Origin: Streptococcus pseudopneumoniae
GTDB taxonomy: Bacteria; Bacillota; Bacilli; Lactobacillales; Streptococcaceae
Assembly (NCBI RefSeq): GCF_001068775.1
Contig: NZ_JWAJ01000153.1
Coordinates: forward strand, 1-48,103
DNA: 48,103 bases
Direction: 5' to 3'
Under the pieces are notes generated by a model, which worked only from the letters and a program-made list of their open reading frames with translations, ran no database searches and was not told the origin of the DNA. Positions 36,021 through 46,267 of this stretch are shown in pieces. Within the stretch, counting starts at the first letter, position 1; the number at the start of each line of letters is the position of its first letter. The translations under genes and the position numbers were made by a program.

Positions 36021-37748
36021 ATGTCTGATAATCTGTTGATTATTACTATGATTGCAATCGCGGCTCTTCTGATTATTGCATATGTTGTGGCAGTTTTGTT
36101 ACGCAAACGCAATGAAAAGAGGCTCGCAGTATTAGAAGAAAGAAAGGAAGAGTTGTATAACCTTCCAGTTAACGATGAAGTAGAAGCTGTTAAGAATATG
36201 CATCTGATTGGTCAAAGTCAGATTGCATTTAGAGAGTGGAACCAAAAATGGGTAGACCTATCCCTCAACTCATTTGCGGATATTGAGAATAATCTGTTTG
36301 AAGCAGAAGGGTACAATAATTCATTTCGTTTCTTGAAGGCTCAACACAAAATTGATCAAATTGAAAGCCAGATTACCCTTATCGAAGAAGATATTGCTTC
36401 CATTCGAAATGCTTTGGCAGATCTAGAAAAACAAGAATCCAAAAATAGTGGTCGTGTCTTGCATGCTTTAGATTTATTTGAAAGCCTGCAGAAAACAGTC
36501 GCAGAAGATTCTGAGAAATATGGTCAAGCGCTTCCTGAAATTGAAAAACAATTGGAGAACATCCAATCTGAATTTTCTCAATTTGTGACGCTAAACTCTT
36601 CAGGAGATCCAGTTGAAGCAGCAGGGATTTTGGATAATGCTGAAAATCATATTCTCGCTTTGACACATATCGTAGAGAGAATTCCAGCAATTGTTACTAA
36701 ACTAACGACTGAACTTCCTGATCAACTTGAAGATCTAGAGGCTGGCTATCGTAAGTTGCTTGATGCCAACTATCACTTTGTAGAAACTGACATTGAATCT
36801 CGTTTGCAGTTATTGTATGAAGCATTGAAGAACAACCAAGAAAATATTAAAAAATTGGAATTGGACAATGCTGAATATGAAAACACTCAGATTCAAGAAG
36901 AAATCAATGCTCTCTATAATATTTTCACACGAGAGATTGCTTCTCAAAAAGTTGTTGAAAACTTGTTGTTAACACTTCCAACCTATCTTGACCACTTAAA
37001 AGACAACAATCAAGTCTTGGTGAAAGATATCGAGCGTTTGAGCAAGACCTACTTGATGGCTGAGAGTGATGTAAATCATGTTCGTCGTCTTCAAGTGGAT
37101 TTGGATTCCCTAGAACTTACAGTTAGCGATTTGACTTCAGAACAAGAGGAATATTCTGATGCTTATTCTGTATTGGAAGAACGTTTAGAAAATGTTCAAG
37201 CTACATTAAAAGAAATTGAAGATGATCAAGTTTCAGTTAGCGAACGTCTGGTGCAAATTGAAAAAGACGATGTCAACGCTCGTCAAAAGGCAAATGTTTA
37301 CGTCAATCGCCTCCACACGATCAAACGATACATGGAAAAGAGAAATCTTCCAGGAATACCACAGAGCTTCTTGAAATTGTTCTTTGCAGCTAGCCACAGT
37401 ACTGAAGACTTGCTGGCAGAGTTAGAACAGTCACAAGTCAACATTGAGTCTGTCAACCGTATTTTAGAAATTGCAACTCACGATATGGAAATTCTGGAAA
37501 CAGAAACATACAGCATCGTACAACATGCTACCTTGACTGAACAATTACTTCAATACTCTAACCGCTACAGATCATTTGATGAAGGGATTCAACAAGCCTT
37601 CCACGAATCTTTAGAAATCTTTGAAAATGCCTTTGATTATCAAGCATCTTTCGAAAAGATTTCCCAAGCTTTGGAAGTTGCTGAGCCAGGTGTAACAAAC
37701 CGCTTCGTTTCTTCTTATGAAAAAACAAGAGAAACTATTCGTTTCTAA
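36021..37748 (+). CDS. ezrA: Septation ring formation regulator EzrA
   Basis: EzrA is a membrane-anchored coiled-coil protein that joins FtsZ to the cell-wall machinery at the division site. ATG 36021 gives 575 residues, the usual length, with AAAAAGGAG eight bases upstream. An in-frame ATG at 36000 would add seven residues. One transmembrane helix occupies residues 4-27 (extracellular N-terminus), followed by about 540 residues of spectrin-like helices rich in Glu and Lys. The end NRFVSSYEKTRETIRF is family-typical. It follows gyrB in many streptococci. Confidence 0.95.
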   Translation: MSDNLLIITMIAIAALLIIAYVVAVLLRKRNEKRLAVLEERKEELYNLPVNDEVEAVKNMHLIGQSQIAFREWNQKWVDLSLNSFADIENNLFEAEGYNNSFRFLKAQHKIDQIESQITLIEEDIASIRNALADLEKQESKNSGRVLHALDLFESLQKTVAEDSEKYGQALPEIEKQLENIQSEFSQFVTLNSSGDPVEAAGILDNAENHILALTHIVERIPAIVTKLTTELPDQLEDLEAGYRKLLDANYHFVETDIESRLQLLYEALKNNQENIKKLELDNAEYENTQIQEEINALYNIFTREIASQKVVENLLLTLPTYLDHLKDNNQVLVKDIERLSKTYLMAESDVNHVRRLQVDLDSLELTVSDLTSEQEEYSDAYSVLEERLENVQATLKEIEDDQVSVSERLVQIEKDDVNARQKANVYVNRLHTIKRYMEKRNLPGIPQSFLKLFFAASHSTEDLLAELEQSQVNIESVNRILEIATHDMEILETETYSIVQHATLTEQLLQYSNRYRSFDEGIQQAFHESLEIFENAFDYQASFEKISQALEVAEPGVTNRFVSSYEKTRETIRF

Positions 37749-37756
37749 ACAAAAGA

Positions 37757-37785
37757 AAGTCCTAGGGAGATCTAGGATTTTTCTT
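37757..37785 (+). terminator. ezrA terminator
   Basis: TCCTAG 37760-37765 pairs with CTAGGA 37772-37777, extended by AAA/TTT outside, then a T-rich tail. Confidence 0.75.
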
Positions 37786-37848
37786 TTACCTTTCTTTTCC
37801 TAAAAAATGGACATTTTCCTATTTATCATTGAAATTATAGGCATGATT

Positions 37849-37857
37849 TGATATGAT
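37849..37857 (+). promoter_or_regulatory. Extended -10 promoter of pgdA, predicted leaderless
   Basis: TGATATGAT with -10 TATGAT at 37852-37857. The start codon ATG 37864 is six bases later, so transcription should start at or within the ATG. Confidence 0.65.
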
Positions 37858-37863
37858 AAGACT

Positions 37864-39255
37864 ATGACAAAAAAAAGAACAAGCCATAAAGTAAACGACA
37901 GAAAGAGAAGAAAATTGTGGATTATTGTGGGGCTTCTATTCTTCACAATCTTAACATTAGGAGCAGGTATTGCTTATAAATTCTTGACGAAGCAAGCTTT
38001 TGAGCAAAAAATTGAAGCACTGAAAAAAGAAAAAGATGATTCCTATTCACAAGGAAGTCAGAAAGATCATTTTCGTAAAGGGCAGGCAGAAATCATCACC
38101 TACTATCCTATGACGGGGGACAAGGTCATTACCCCTGTTCAGGATATCATTGTAAAAGATATCACGGATAAGGTAGAAGATAAGGAAGATTTGATCTTTT
38201 ACTACTCTGAGAAAGATTCTTCTGCTATCAAAGGTGTGGAGAGTCATCTTGTGAAAAAACAGGTCTATGATTTGAGTAATTCTACTGTTGTAGAATTAGA
38301 AAATACATCATTAGATCAGCTTTATCTTAAGGAAGATGGGACCCTGTTTACTTTAGATCAGCTCTTTACAGATGCTAGCAAAGCCAAAGAAACATTTCTT
38401 GAGAATATCAAGTCAACGCTCCAAGATAAAAAGCTTGAACAAACTCTTGTTGATCAAGTAATAGCCGATTTTTCAGCTACCGATTTATCATCTTGGAAGT
38501 TCGCTTACAAAGATAGTCAATTGGTGTTATATCCAGTCAAAGCAACTAATAATGTAGAAGAAATAGCTTTGCCTATTTCAGACTTCTTTGATGTTATCCA
38601 ATCGTCCTATCTAACTGAAAAGGATGCAGAACTTTATAAGAAGGCTCAGGCTGAGAAAAATAAAAAAGTAGTAGCTCTTACCTTTGATGATGGACCGGAC
38701 GGAAATACAACACCACAGGCATTGGATATCTTAGCTAAATACAAGATTAAAGCAACTTTCTTTGTCCAAGGAAAGAATATTGCAGGTAATGAGTCGATTC
38801 TTAAACGTATGCAGTCTGAAGGTCATGAAGTTGGAAACCATAGTTGGAATCACCCAATTTTAACGAAACTGTCACTGGAAGATGCTAAGAAACAGCTCAC
38901 AGATACCGAAGACGCTATTACAAAAGTTCTTGGAAAAAGTTCTAAATTGATGCGTCCGCCATACGGTGCAATCTCAGATGATATTCGCAATAGCCTTGAT
39001 TTAAGCTTTATTATGTGGGATGTGGATAGTTTGGATTGGAAGAGTAAAAATGAAGCTGCGATTTTGACAGTAATTCAGCGCCAAGTGAGCAATGGATCTA
39101 TCATTTTAATGCATGATATTCATCAAACATCTGTTAATTCACTACCCAAAGTAATTGAGTATTTGCAGGGACAAGGCTATAGTTTTGTGACTGTATCAGA
39201 GCTGCTGAGTGCTCGTTTGAAGCCACATGAGATTTATTATTCTCGTAATCAATAG
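37864..39255 (+). CDS. pgdA: Peptidoglycan N-acetylglucosamine deacetylase
   Basis: PgdA removes acetyl groups from wall GlcNAc and so protects against host lysozyme. The 463 residues comprise a cytoplasmic basic head (residues 1-18), one transmembrane helix (19-40), a coiled linker, an extracellular middle domain and a NodB deacetylase domain from about residue 268. Catalytic motifs: [10 protein letters not shown] (Asp275/276), HSWNHP (metal His), [18 protein letters not shown] and ILMHDIH. The predicted leaderless start leaves no ribosome site upstream. The frame is confirmed by the basic head and TM start. The gene is monocistronic. Confidence 0.95.
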   Translation: MTKKRTSHKVNDRKRRKLWIIVGLLFFTILTLGAGIAYKFLTKQAFEQKIEALKKEKDDSYSQGSQKDHFRKGQAEIITYYPMTGDKVITPVQDIIVKDITDKVEDKEDLIFYYSEKDSSAIKGVESHLVKKQVYDLSNSTVVELENTSLDQLYLKEDGTLFTLDQLFTDASKAKETFLENIKSTLQDKKLEQTLVDQVIADFSATDLSSWKFAYKDSQLVLYPVKATNNVEEIALPISDFFDVIQSSYLTEKDAELYKKAQAEKNKKVVALTFDDGPDGNTTPQALDILAKYKIKATFFVQGKNIAGNESILKRMQSEGHEVGNHSWNHPILTKLSLEDAKKQLTDTEDAITKVLGKSSKLMRPPYGAISDDIRNSLDLSFIMWDVDSLDWKSKNEAAILTVIQRQVSNGSIILMHDIHQTSVNSLPKVIEYLQGQGYSFVTVSELLSARLKPHEIYYSRNQ

Positions 39256-39304
39256 ATTGTAAGTCGGCAAAAATAGAAAAAATTAAAAAAAGATAGTTTT
39301 AATC

Positions 39305-39333
39305 TTGACAAGTAGGGGAAAACTTGATATCAT
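39305..39333 (+). promoter_or_regulatory. Promoter of the infC operon
   Basis: TTGACA (39305-39310) and TATCAT (39328-39333) with a 17-base spacer. The leader that follows is about 155 bases. Confidence 0.8.
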
Positions 39334-39339
39334 ATAAAA

Positions 39340-39473
39340 GTTGAGAAAAGCAGAAGTGAGAACTTCTCGCCTTGCGACTAACGTTGTCTGGCCCCTACGG
39401 ATCAAATTTCAGAAATGAAATACAATCATGTAGTGCGGGTTTGCGTTAGCAAGTCCGCTCTTGTTTTTCTCTA
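39340..39473 (+). promoter_or_regulatory. infC operon leader with attenuator (L20-type)
   Basis: In Firmicutes, ribosomal protein L20 binds the infC leader and stops transcription early. Here the leader ends in a hairpin, GCGGGTTTGC 39435-39444 with GCAAGTCCGC 39449-39458, followed by TCTTGTTTTT, which is an intrinsic terminator 24 bases before the infC ribosome site. Upstream pairings (GAGAAAAGCAGAAGTGAGAACTTCTC) offer an alternative fold. L20 as the effector is inferred from conservation of this operon and leader. Confidence 0.75.
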
Positions 39474-39496
39474 AATTAAAAAAAGAGGTGAAAACC

Positions 39497-40018
39497 ATAG
39501 CAAAACAAGACTTATTCATCAATGATGAAATTCGTGTACGCGAAGTTCGCTTAATCGGTCTTGAAGGTGAGCAATTGGGTATCAAACCACTAAGCGAAGC
39601 GCAAGCACTTGCGGACGAAGCTAATGTGGACTTGGTTCTCATTCAACCTCAAGCTAAACCTCCTGTTGCAAAAATTATGGACTACGGCAAGTTCAAATTT
39701 GAGTACCAGAAGAAACAAAAAGAACAACGCAAAAAACAAAGCGTTGTGACCGTGAAAGAAGTTCGTTTGAGCCCTGTTATCGACAAGGGAGATTTCGAAA
39801 CTAAACTTCGCAATGCTCGCAAGTTCCTTGAAAAAGGGAACAAAGTGAAGGTATCCATTCGCTTTAAGGGGCGTATGATCACCCATAAAGAGATTGGTGC
39901 AAAAGTTTTAGCCGAGTTTGCTGAAGCAACACAAGATATTGCTATCATCGAACAACGTGCTAAAATGGATGGTCGCCAAATGTTCATGCAATTGGCGCCA
40001 GCAACTGACAAAAAATAA
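39497..40018 (+). CDS. infC: Translation initiation factor IF-3 (AUA start codon)
   Basis: IF-3 binds the 30S subunit, keeps it dissociated and proofreads start codons. The ribosome site AAAGAGGTG (39482-39490) is followed six bases later by ATA 39497-39499, giving [21 protein letters not shown] and 173 residues. There is no ATG or good TTG/GTG in the right place: GTG 39488 overlaps the ribosome site, and TTG 39461 lies before it. Rare AUU or AUA starts are known for infC and let IF-3 repress itself. Family motifs include [21 protein letters not shown] and the C-domain [13 protein letters not shown]. It is followed by rpmI and rplT. Confidence 0.93.
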   Translation: MAKQDLFINDEIRVREVRLIGLEGEQLGIKPLSEAQALADEANVDLVLIQPQAKPPVAKIMDYGKFKFEYQKKQKEQRKKQSVVTVKEVRLSPVIDKGDFETKLRNARKFLEKGNKVKVSIRFKGRMITHKEIGAKVLAEFAEATQDIAIIEQRAKMDGRQMFMQLAPATDKK

Positions 40019-40050
40019 TTGTCAGAAAGTTAAATAAAGGAGAAAAAATC

Positions 40051-40251
40051 ATGCCAAAACAAAAAACACACCGCGCATCAGCTAAACGTTTCAAACGTAC
40101 AGGTTCTGGTGGACTTAAACGTTTCCGTGCTTACACTTCTCACCGTTTCCACGGAAAAACTAAAAAACAACGTCGTCATCTTCGTAAAGCATCTATGGTG
40201 CATTCAGGAGATTTCAAACGTATCAAAGCAATGCTTACTCGCTTGAAATAA
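40051..40251 (+). CDS. rpmI: 50S ribosomal protein L35
   Basis: This 66-residue basic protein is the L35 ribosomal subunit component, with [20 protein letters not shown] as the typical start and the [13 protein letters not shown] helix in the middle. AAAGGAGAAAAAATC precedes ATG 40051, 32 bases after infC. It lies in the conserved order infC-rpmI-rplT, which balances L35, L20 and IF-3 through the leader. Confidence 0.97.
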   Translation: MPKQKTHRASAKRFKRTGSGGLKRFRAYTSHRFHGKTKKQRRHLRKASMVHSGDFKRIKAMLTRLK

Positions 40252-40302
40252 TAGCCTAACAGTAAGTAAACAATTCTAGGAAATATTTGGAGGAAATAAA
40301 AC

Positions 40303-40662
40303 ATGGCACGTGTTAAAGGTGGCGTTGTATCACGCAAACGTCGTAAACGTATTCTTAAATTAGCAAAAGGTTACTATGGAGCTAAACACATCTTGTTCCG
40401 TACTGCAAAAGAACAAGTAATGAACTCTTACTACTATGCATACCGTGACCGTCGTCAAAAGAAACGTGACTTCCGTAAATTGTGGATCACACGTATCAAT
40501 GCGGCAGCTCGTTTGAACGGACTTTCATACTCACAATTGATGCATGGTTTGAAATTGGCTGAGATCGAAGTTAACCGTAAAATGCTTGCTGACTTGGCTG
40601 TTAACGATGCAGCAGCTTTCACAGCTCTTGCAGATGCAGCTAAAGCAAAACTTGGTAAATAA
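40303..40662 (+). CDS. rplT: 50S ribosomal protein L20
   Basis: L20 is an early 23S rRNA binder needed for large-subunit assembly and acts as the autoregulator of this operon in Firmicutes. 119 residues, with [19 protein letters not shown] at the N-terminus and the [20 protein letters not shown] motif near residue 65. AATATTTGGAGGAAATAAAAC precedes ATG 40303. The gene is followed by a terminator whose T-run runs into the ribosome site of the next gene. Confidence 0.97.
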
Positions 40663-40670
40663 TTATTCAT

Positions 40671-40704
40671 AAGACTGGTGCAAGTTTGTCCCAGTCTTTT
40701 TTAA
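40671..40704 (+). terminator. Terminator after rplT, next to the VOC gene ribosome site
   Basis: AAGACTGG 40671-40678 pairs with CCAGTCTT 40691-40698, then T's. The next gene's AAAGGAG begins at 40707, so the downstream gene must be read by leaky termination or from a hidden promoter. Confidence 0.75.
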
Positions 40705-40718
40705 ACAAAGGAGAAAAA

Positions 40719-41105
40719 ATGGCTTCTAAAATGCTACACACTTGTTTGCGAGTAGAAAATCTTGAAAAATCAATCGCTTTTTATCAAGATGCTTTTGGTT
40801 TTAAAGAATTACGTCGTAGAGACTTTCCAGACTATGCTTTCACTATTGTTTATCTTGGACTTGAAGGTGATGATTATGAATTGGAGTTGACTTACAACTA
40901 TGATCATGGACCTTATGTTGTCGGTGACGGTTTTGCTCACATTGCCCTAAGTACACCTGATCTTGAGGCTCTTCATAAAGAACATAGCGACAAAGGCTAT
41001 GAAGTAACAGCACCTAATGGACTTCCAGGGACTCAACCAAACTATTACTTTATCAAAGATCCAGATGGATACAAGGTAGAAGTGATTCGTGAAAATTCAT
41101 TATAG
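40719..41105 (+). CDS. Lactoylglutathione lyase-like VOC family protein
   Basis: This 128-residue protein has the vicinal-oxygen-chelate fold of glyoxalase I, which converts hemithioacetals of methylglyoxal. LHTCLRVENLEKSIAFYQDA holds the first metal His, YDYELELTYNYD the first metal Glu, GFAHIALST the second His, and DPDGYKVEVIRE the second Glu. ATG 40719 has AAAGGAGAAAAA upstream. A longer frame from 40686 would start inside the terminator. In streptococci it often follows infC-rpmI-rplT, though the terminator in between makes readthrough control likely. Substrate is by family only. Confidence 0.88.
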   Translation: MASKMLHTCLRVENLEKSIAFYQDAFGFKELRRRDFPDYAFTIVYLGLEGDDYELELTYNYDHGPYVVGDGFAHIALSTPDLEALHKEHSDKGYEVTAPNGLPGTQPNYYFIKDPDGYKVEVIRENSL

Positions 41106-41113
41106 TTCCTATC

Positions 41114-41139
41114 GAGTAGCTTGTATGCTACTCTTTTTT
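41114..41139 (+). terminator. Terminator after the VOC gene
   Basis: GAGTAGC 41114-41120 and GCTACTC 41127-41133 with a 6-base loop, then six T's. The arms repeat the GCTACTC/GAGTAGC pair seen at 7907-7925. Confidence 0.9.
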
Positions 41140-41147
41140 AGAATTTG

Positions 41148-41156
41148 TGGTAGAAT
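41148..41156 (+). promoter_or_regulatory. Extended -10 promoter of the B3/B4-domain gene
   Basis: TGGTAGAAT (TAGAAT 41151-41156), with transcription starting near 41163, just before GGAGG at 41171-41175. Confidence 0.6.
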
Positions 41157-41182
41157 GAAAGAAAAAGAATGGAGGCAAAGTC

Positions 41183-41893
41183 ATGAAAGTTCATGTAAAA
41201 GATGATTTTTGGCAACTATTTCCAGATGCTCAAATCTCTGTATTGGTGGTAAAAGGTCTCAACAATACTATTGATGAGAGTGAGGATCCCTATTTTAAAG
41301 CTTTACTAGATGAAGGAACCCAAAAAGCCCGGACTTTTATACCAGATGATAATTTCACTCAGAATGAAGTGATTCAAGAATGGCGTCAGGCATTCACAAA
41401 ATTCAAAACAAAAAAAGGTGCTCGTTCTTCTATTGAAGCCTTATTAAAGCGTGTGAGTCAAGGAAGAGAATTTAATCCAATAAATCCTTTGGTAGATATC
41501 TATAATAGTGTTTCACTTTCTTACGCTGTTCCTTGTGGGGGAGAGGATTTAGCTAAGATTGTTGGTGACTTATGTCTTGGGAGAGCTCAAGGGAATGAAT
41601 CCTTCTTTCCACTAGGGGCTGAAAGTGATGCTCCTGCCTTAGCTGATGAAATGATTTATTTTGATGAACAAGGTGCGGTTTGTCGGTGTTTAAACTGGCG
41701 TGAAGCCCAAAGAACCATGTTAACAGAAGAAACCAAAGATGCTGTTTTAGTCATTGAAGCTATCAATGAAGAACAGGCATCACGAGCTCGGGAAGCAATG
41801 CTAGAATTACATACTAAAATTGAGGAATATTTCGGTGTTAGTGGCAAGATCAGTCACTTGACAGCTACAAATCCTATCTTGGAAATAGAATGA
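41183..41893 (+). CDS. B3/B4 domain-containing protein (PheT-like tRNA-binding domain)
   Basis: This 236-residue stand-alone protein resembles the B3/B4 editing domain of phenylalanyl-tRNA synthetase beta. FTKFKTKKGARSSIEALLKRV (residues 73-93), NPLVDIYNSVSLSYAVPCGGEDL (107-129) and FDEQGAVCRCLNWREAQRT (162-180) are the typical blocks. Free-standing B3/B4 proteins may hydrolyse mischarged Tyr- or other aminoacyl-tRNAs or bind tRNA, but the role of this group is not established. GGAGG lies before ATG 41183. It is monocistronic between two terminators. Confidence 0.85.
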   Translation: MKVHVKDDFWQLFPDAQISVLVVKGLNNTIDESEDPYFKALLDEGTQKARTFIPDDNFTQNEVIQEWRQAFTKFKTKKGARSSIEALLKRVSQGREFNPINPLVDIYNSVSLSYAVPCGGEDLAKIVGDLCLGRAQGNESFFPLGAESDAPALADEMIYFDEQGAVCRCLNWREAQRTMLTEETKDAVLVIEAINEEQASRAREAMLELHTKIEEYFGVSGKISHLTATNPILEIE

Positions 41894-41900
41894 TAAGTGA

Positions 41901-41933
41901 GAATCACGGTTAATTTAACTGTGGTTCTTTTTT
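41901..41933 (+). terminator. Terminator after the B3/B4 gene
   Basis: GAATCACGGTT 41901-41911 pairs with AACTGTGGTTC 41917-41927 through two G-T wobbles, followed by six T's. Confidence 0.75.
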
Positions 41934-41952
41934 CTACAAGGGAAGAAAGAAA

Positions 41953-41982
41953 TTGTTTTTCTATTTTTTAAAATGGTATAAT
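41953..41982 (+). promoter_or_regulatory. Promoter of dnaE
   Basis: TTGTTT (41953-41958) and an extended -10 TGGTATAAT (TATAAT 41977-41982) with an 18-base spacer. The ribosome site is GGGAGGTGA at 41997-42005. Confidence 0.7.
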
Positions 41983-42010
41983 ATAAGGAGAAAAAGGGAG
42001 GTGATAGCGA

Positions 42011-45000
42011 GTGATTGCACAACTTGATACAAAAACGGTTTATAGTTTCATGGAGAGTATGATTTCCATTCAGAAGTATGTTGACCAAGGGAAAGCATAC
42101 GGTTACTCAGCACTTGGAATCATGGATATTGATAATCTCTATGGAGCTTATTATTTTATCAAAGAGTGCCAAAAGCAAGGGATCCAGCCCTTATTAGGTC
42201 TTGAGATGACCGTTCATCATAAGGAAGAACTGATTAATCTGCGCTTTCTAGCCCTATCAAATCATGGTTATCGAAATCTCATGAAGCTTTCGAGTCAAAA
42301 AATGACAGGTAAAAAGGAATGGACTGATTTTTCTCCCTATCTAGAAGATGTTTGTGTTATTGTTCCCTATTTCCATGAAATAGCTCACTTAGATTTGGGA
42401 CATGATTATTATATCGGAGTGTATCCAGATACAGCTCAGTCGAATTTTTCTCGACCAATTCTCCCTCTTTATCGTGTTAATTCTTTCGAACCTGAGGATT
42501 TAGAAACACTTCAAATGCTCAAGGCGATTAAGGAAAATGTGACCTTGCGAGAGGTGGATGTTCAATCGCAACAAGGCTTGTTTTTACCTGCTGACCGTCT
42601 TGAACAATTTTTTGTAGAAAAATTTCCAAAAGCTTTAGACAATCTATCTGAACTGATTGGAGCAACTACTTATGAGATTGATAATAGTCTCAAGCTTCCT
42701 CGCTTCAATCCAGAGAGACCAGCTGTTGAGGAATTGCGTGAAAGAGCTATTAAGGGCTTGGAACTGAAGGGCTTATTAAATTCAGTTTATCAGGCTCGTT
42801 TAGAAGAAGAGCTATCTGTGATTCATGACATGGGATTCGATGACTATTTCTTGGTTGTCTGGGACCTCTTACGTTTCGGTCGTTCTCAAGGATATTATAT
42901 GGGTATGGGACGTGGATCTGCAGTTGGAAGTCTAGTGGCCTATGCCTTAGATATCACTGGTATCGACCCTGTAGCTAAAAATCTCATCTTTGAACGCTTT
43001 TTAAATCGTGAACGTTATACCATGCCCGATATCGATATTGATATTCCCGATATCTATCGTCCTGAATTTATCCGCTATGTTCGTGACCGTTATGGTAGTA
43101 TTCACGCTGCTCAGATAGTCACCTACTCAACCTTTGGTGCTAAACAGGCCGTCAGAGATGTTTTTAAACGCTATGGTGTACCTGAGTATGAATTAACGGC
43201 TATTACCAAAAAAATTGGTTTCAAAGATACCTTAACAAGTGCCTATGAAGGGAATCTAGGATTTAGACAACTGATTCAAGGTAAGATTGAGTACCAAAAG
43301 GCTTTTGAAATTGCTAAAAAGATAGAAGGATATCCTCGGCAAACTTCCATCCACGCTGCTGGTGTCGTGATTAGTGATAAAAATCTAACGGACTATATTC
43401 CTCTTAAGTATGGTGAGGATATGCTCATTACCCAGTATGATGCGCATGGAGTTGAAGGAAATGGCTTGCTCAAAATGGATTTCTTGGGCTTACGAAACCT
43501 AACTTTTGCTCAAAAAATGCAGGAGCTCTTATTTGAAACTCAAGGAATTCAGCTAAGGATTGAGGAAATTGACCTTGAGGATAGGGAAACTTTAGCCCTC
43601 TTTGCAGCTGGGAAGACCAAGGGAATTTTTCAGTTTGAACAACCTGGTGCTATTCGCTTATTAAAGCGCGTGAAACCAGAAAGCTTTGAAGAAGTAGTGG
43701 CAACGACTTCCCTCAACAGACCGGGGGCGAGCGACTATATCGATAACTTTGTGGCTCGAAAACATGGCAAAGAAAAGGTGACAGTTCTTGATCCTGTGCT
43801 AGAAGATATTTTAGCTCCTACCTATGGTATCATGCTCTATCAAGAGCAGGTTATGCAAGTAGCCCAACGCTACGCTGGCTTTAGTCTTGGAAAGGCCGAT
43901 ATTTTACGTCGCGCCATGGGGAAAAAGAATGCTGCGGAAATGCATCAAATGCAAGAGAGCTTCATTCAAGGTGCACTCGAAAAAGGTCATGGAAAGGAAC
44001 AGGCTCAGCAGGTTTTTGCTGTCATGGAAAAATTTGCTGGTTATGGTTTCAACCGATCGCATGCTTATGCTTATGCGGCTTTAGCCTTTCAGCTTGCCTA
44101 CTTTAAAACACATTACCCAGCAATCTTTTATCAGGTCATGCTCAATTATGCAAGTGGAGACTATATCCTCGATGCTCTTGAAATGGGTTTTGAACTAACA
44201 CCACTCTCTATCAATACAATCCCATATCAGGATAAATTGACAGACCAGACTATTTACTTGGGACTTAAGAGTATCAAGGGGATGCCTCGAGATTTTGCCT
44301 ATTGGATCTTAGAAAATCGTCCTTTTACAAGTGTTGAAGATTTTGTCACACGATTACCCAAAAATTATCAAAAGATTAGCCTCTTAACTCCCCTAGTCGA
44401 GATTGGTTTATTCGATAGTTTCGAAAAAAATCGCCAAAAAATCTTATCCAACTTACCTACTTTATTTATTTTTGTGGAAGAATTGGGTAGTTTATTTGCA
44501 GATAATAGCTACAATTGGCTTGAGAGTGAGGATTTTACGCAAGTCGAAAAGTTCCGTAAGGAACAGGAGTGGCTTGGAGTAGGTATCAGTCCGCATCCTT
44601 TATTGATCTTAGCAAAGAATCCTTTGTACCCAATTGTGAGTTTGTCTGAACTATTTGAAGGACAGACAGCTACAGTACTCGTTGAGATTCAGTCTATCCG
44701 AGTAATCAGAACTAAAAAAGGTGAAAACATGGCTTTTCTGAAAGTTAGTGATAGTAAAACGAAGCTTGAAGTCACAGTTTTTTCTGACCAGTATCGCCAA
44801 TTTAAAAATCTCTTACATGAAGGAAGATTCTACTACCTTAATGGAAAAGTACAGGCAAGAGATGGTCGGCTTCAATTAGTGTTAAATAATCTAAAAGAAG
44901 CAGTGAGTGAACGATTTTGGATACAGGCTGCTGATCATGAACATGATACTGAAATTTATCATATTTTAGAGCAATATAAGGGAGAAATTCCAGTCATCAT

Positions 45001-45112
45001 TCGCTACGAAAATGAACAAAAAAATGTCCTTTTACCGAGTTATTTTGTTGCAAAAGATGTTAGTTTACAGGAATCTTTAAGTCAGATAGTTATGAAAACG
45101 ATTTATCGTTAA
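42011..45112 (+). CDS. dnaE: DNA polymerase III alpha subunit, DnaE type
   Basis: DnaE is the low-GC Gram-positive polymerase that extends primers, mainly on the lagging strand, beside PolC. 1033 residues, starting at GTG 42011 behind GGGAGGTGA. The N-terminal PHP domain is degenerate: the usual HxH metal motif is replaced by KTVYSFMES. Catalytic residues are in MPDIDIDIPDIYR (near residue 340, Asp triad with GMGRGSAVGSLVAYALD before it). IFQFEQPGAIR and NRPGASDYIDNFV are core motifs. Near the C-terminus lies an OB fold (residues 895-960). No 3'-5' exonuclease domain is present, as expected for DnaE. It precedes pfkA by 81 bases. Confidence 0.95.
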   Translation: MIAQLDTKTVYSFMESMISIQKYVDQGKAYGYSALGIMDIDNLYGAYYFIKECQKQGIQPLLGLEMTVHHKEELINLRFLALSNHGYRNLMKLSSQKMTGKKEWTDFSPYLEDVCVIVPYFHEIAHLDLGHDYYIGVYPDTAQSNFSRPILPLYRVNSFEPEDLETLQMLKAIKENVTLREVDVQSQQGLFLPADRLEQFFVEKFPKALDNLSELIGATTYEIDNSLKLPRFNPERPAVEELRERAIKGLELKGLLNSVYQARLEEELSVIHDMGFDDYFLVVWDLLRFGRSQGYYMGMGRGSAVGSLVAYALDITGIDPVAKNLIFERFLNRERYTMPDIDIDIPDIYRPEFIRYVRDRYGSIHAAQIVTYSTFGAKQAVRDVFKRYGVPEYELTAITKKIGFKDTLTSAYEGNLGFRQLIQGKIEYQKAFEIAKKIEGYPRQTSIHAAGVVISDKNLTDYIPLKYGEDMLITQYDAHGVEGNGLLKMDFLGLRNLTFAQKMQELLFETQGIQLRIEEIDLEDRETLALFAAGKTKGIFQFEQPGAIRLLKRVKPESFEEVVATTSLNRPGASDYIDNFVARKHGKEKVTVLDPVLEDILAPTYGIMLYQEQVMQVAQRYAGFSLGKADILRRAMGKKNAAEMHQMQESFIQGALEKGHGKEQAQQVFAVMEKFAGYGFNRSHAYAYAALAFQLAYFKTHYPAIFYQVMLNYASGDYILDALEMGFELTPLSINTIPYQDKLTDQTIYLGLKSIKGMPRDFAYWILENRPFTSVEDFVTRLPKNYQKISLLTPLVEIGLFDSFEKNRQKILSNLPTLFIFVEELGSLFADNSYNWLESEDFTQVEKFRKEQEWLGVGISPHPLLILAKNPLYPIVSLSELFEGQTATVLVEIQSIRVIRTKKGENMAFLKVSDSKTKLEVTVFSDQYRQFKNLLHEGRFYYLNGKVQARDGRLQLVLNNLKEAVSERFWIQAADHEHDTEIYHILEQYKGEIPVIIRYENEQKNVLLPSYFVAKDVSLQESLSQIVMKTIYR

Positions 45113-45148
45113 AAATCAATGAAAATAAAAGAATTTTAACTTTAATTA

Positions 45149-45157
45149 TGGTATAAT
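45149..45157 (+). promoter_or_regulatory. Extended -10 promoter of pfkA-pyk
   Basis: TGGTATAAT with TATAAT at 45152-45157. It would give a short leader ending in AAAAAGGAG for pfkA. Confidence 0.65.
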
Positions 45158-45172
45158 CAGTTAGAATGTTAA

Positions 45173-46201
<1,029 letters not shown>

Positions 46202-46267
46202 TCAACTTTAACTAAACTGGTAAAATGACCATGAAAGGTCAAATTATATAAAGGAGTCACAAAAATC

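Noticed and set aside
40686..40718. Longer VOC protein starting at 40686
   Set aside because: That start lies inside the rplT terminator hairpin, while ATG 40719 has AAAGGAG at the proper distance.
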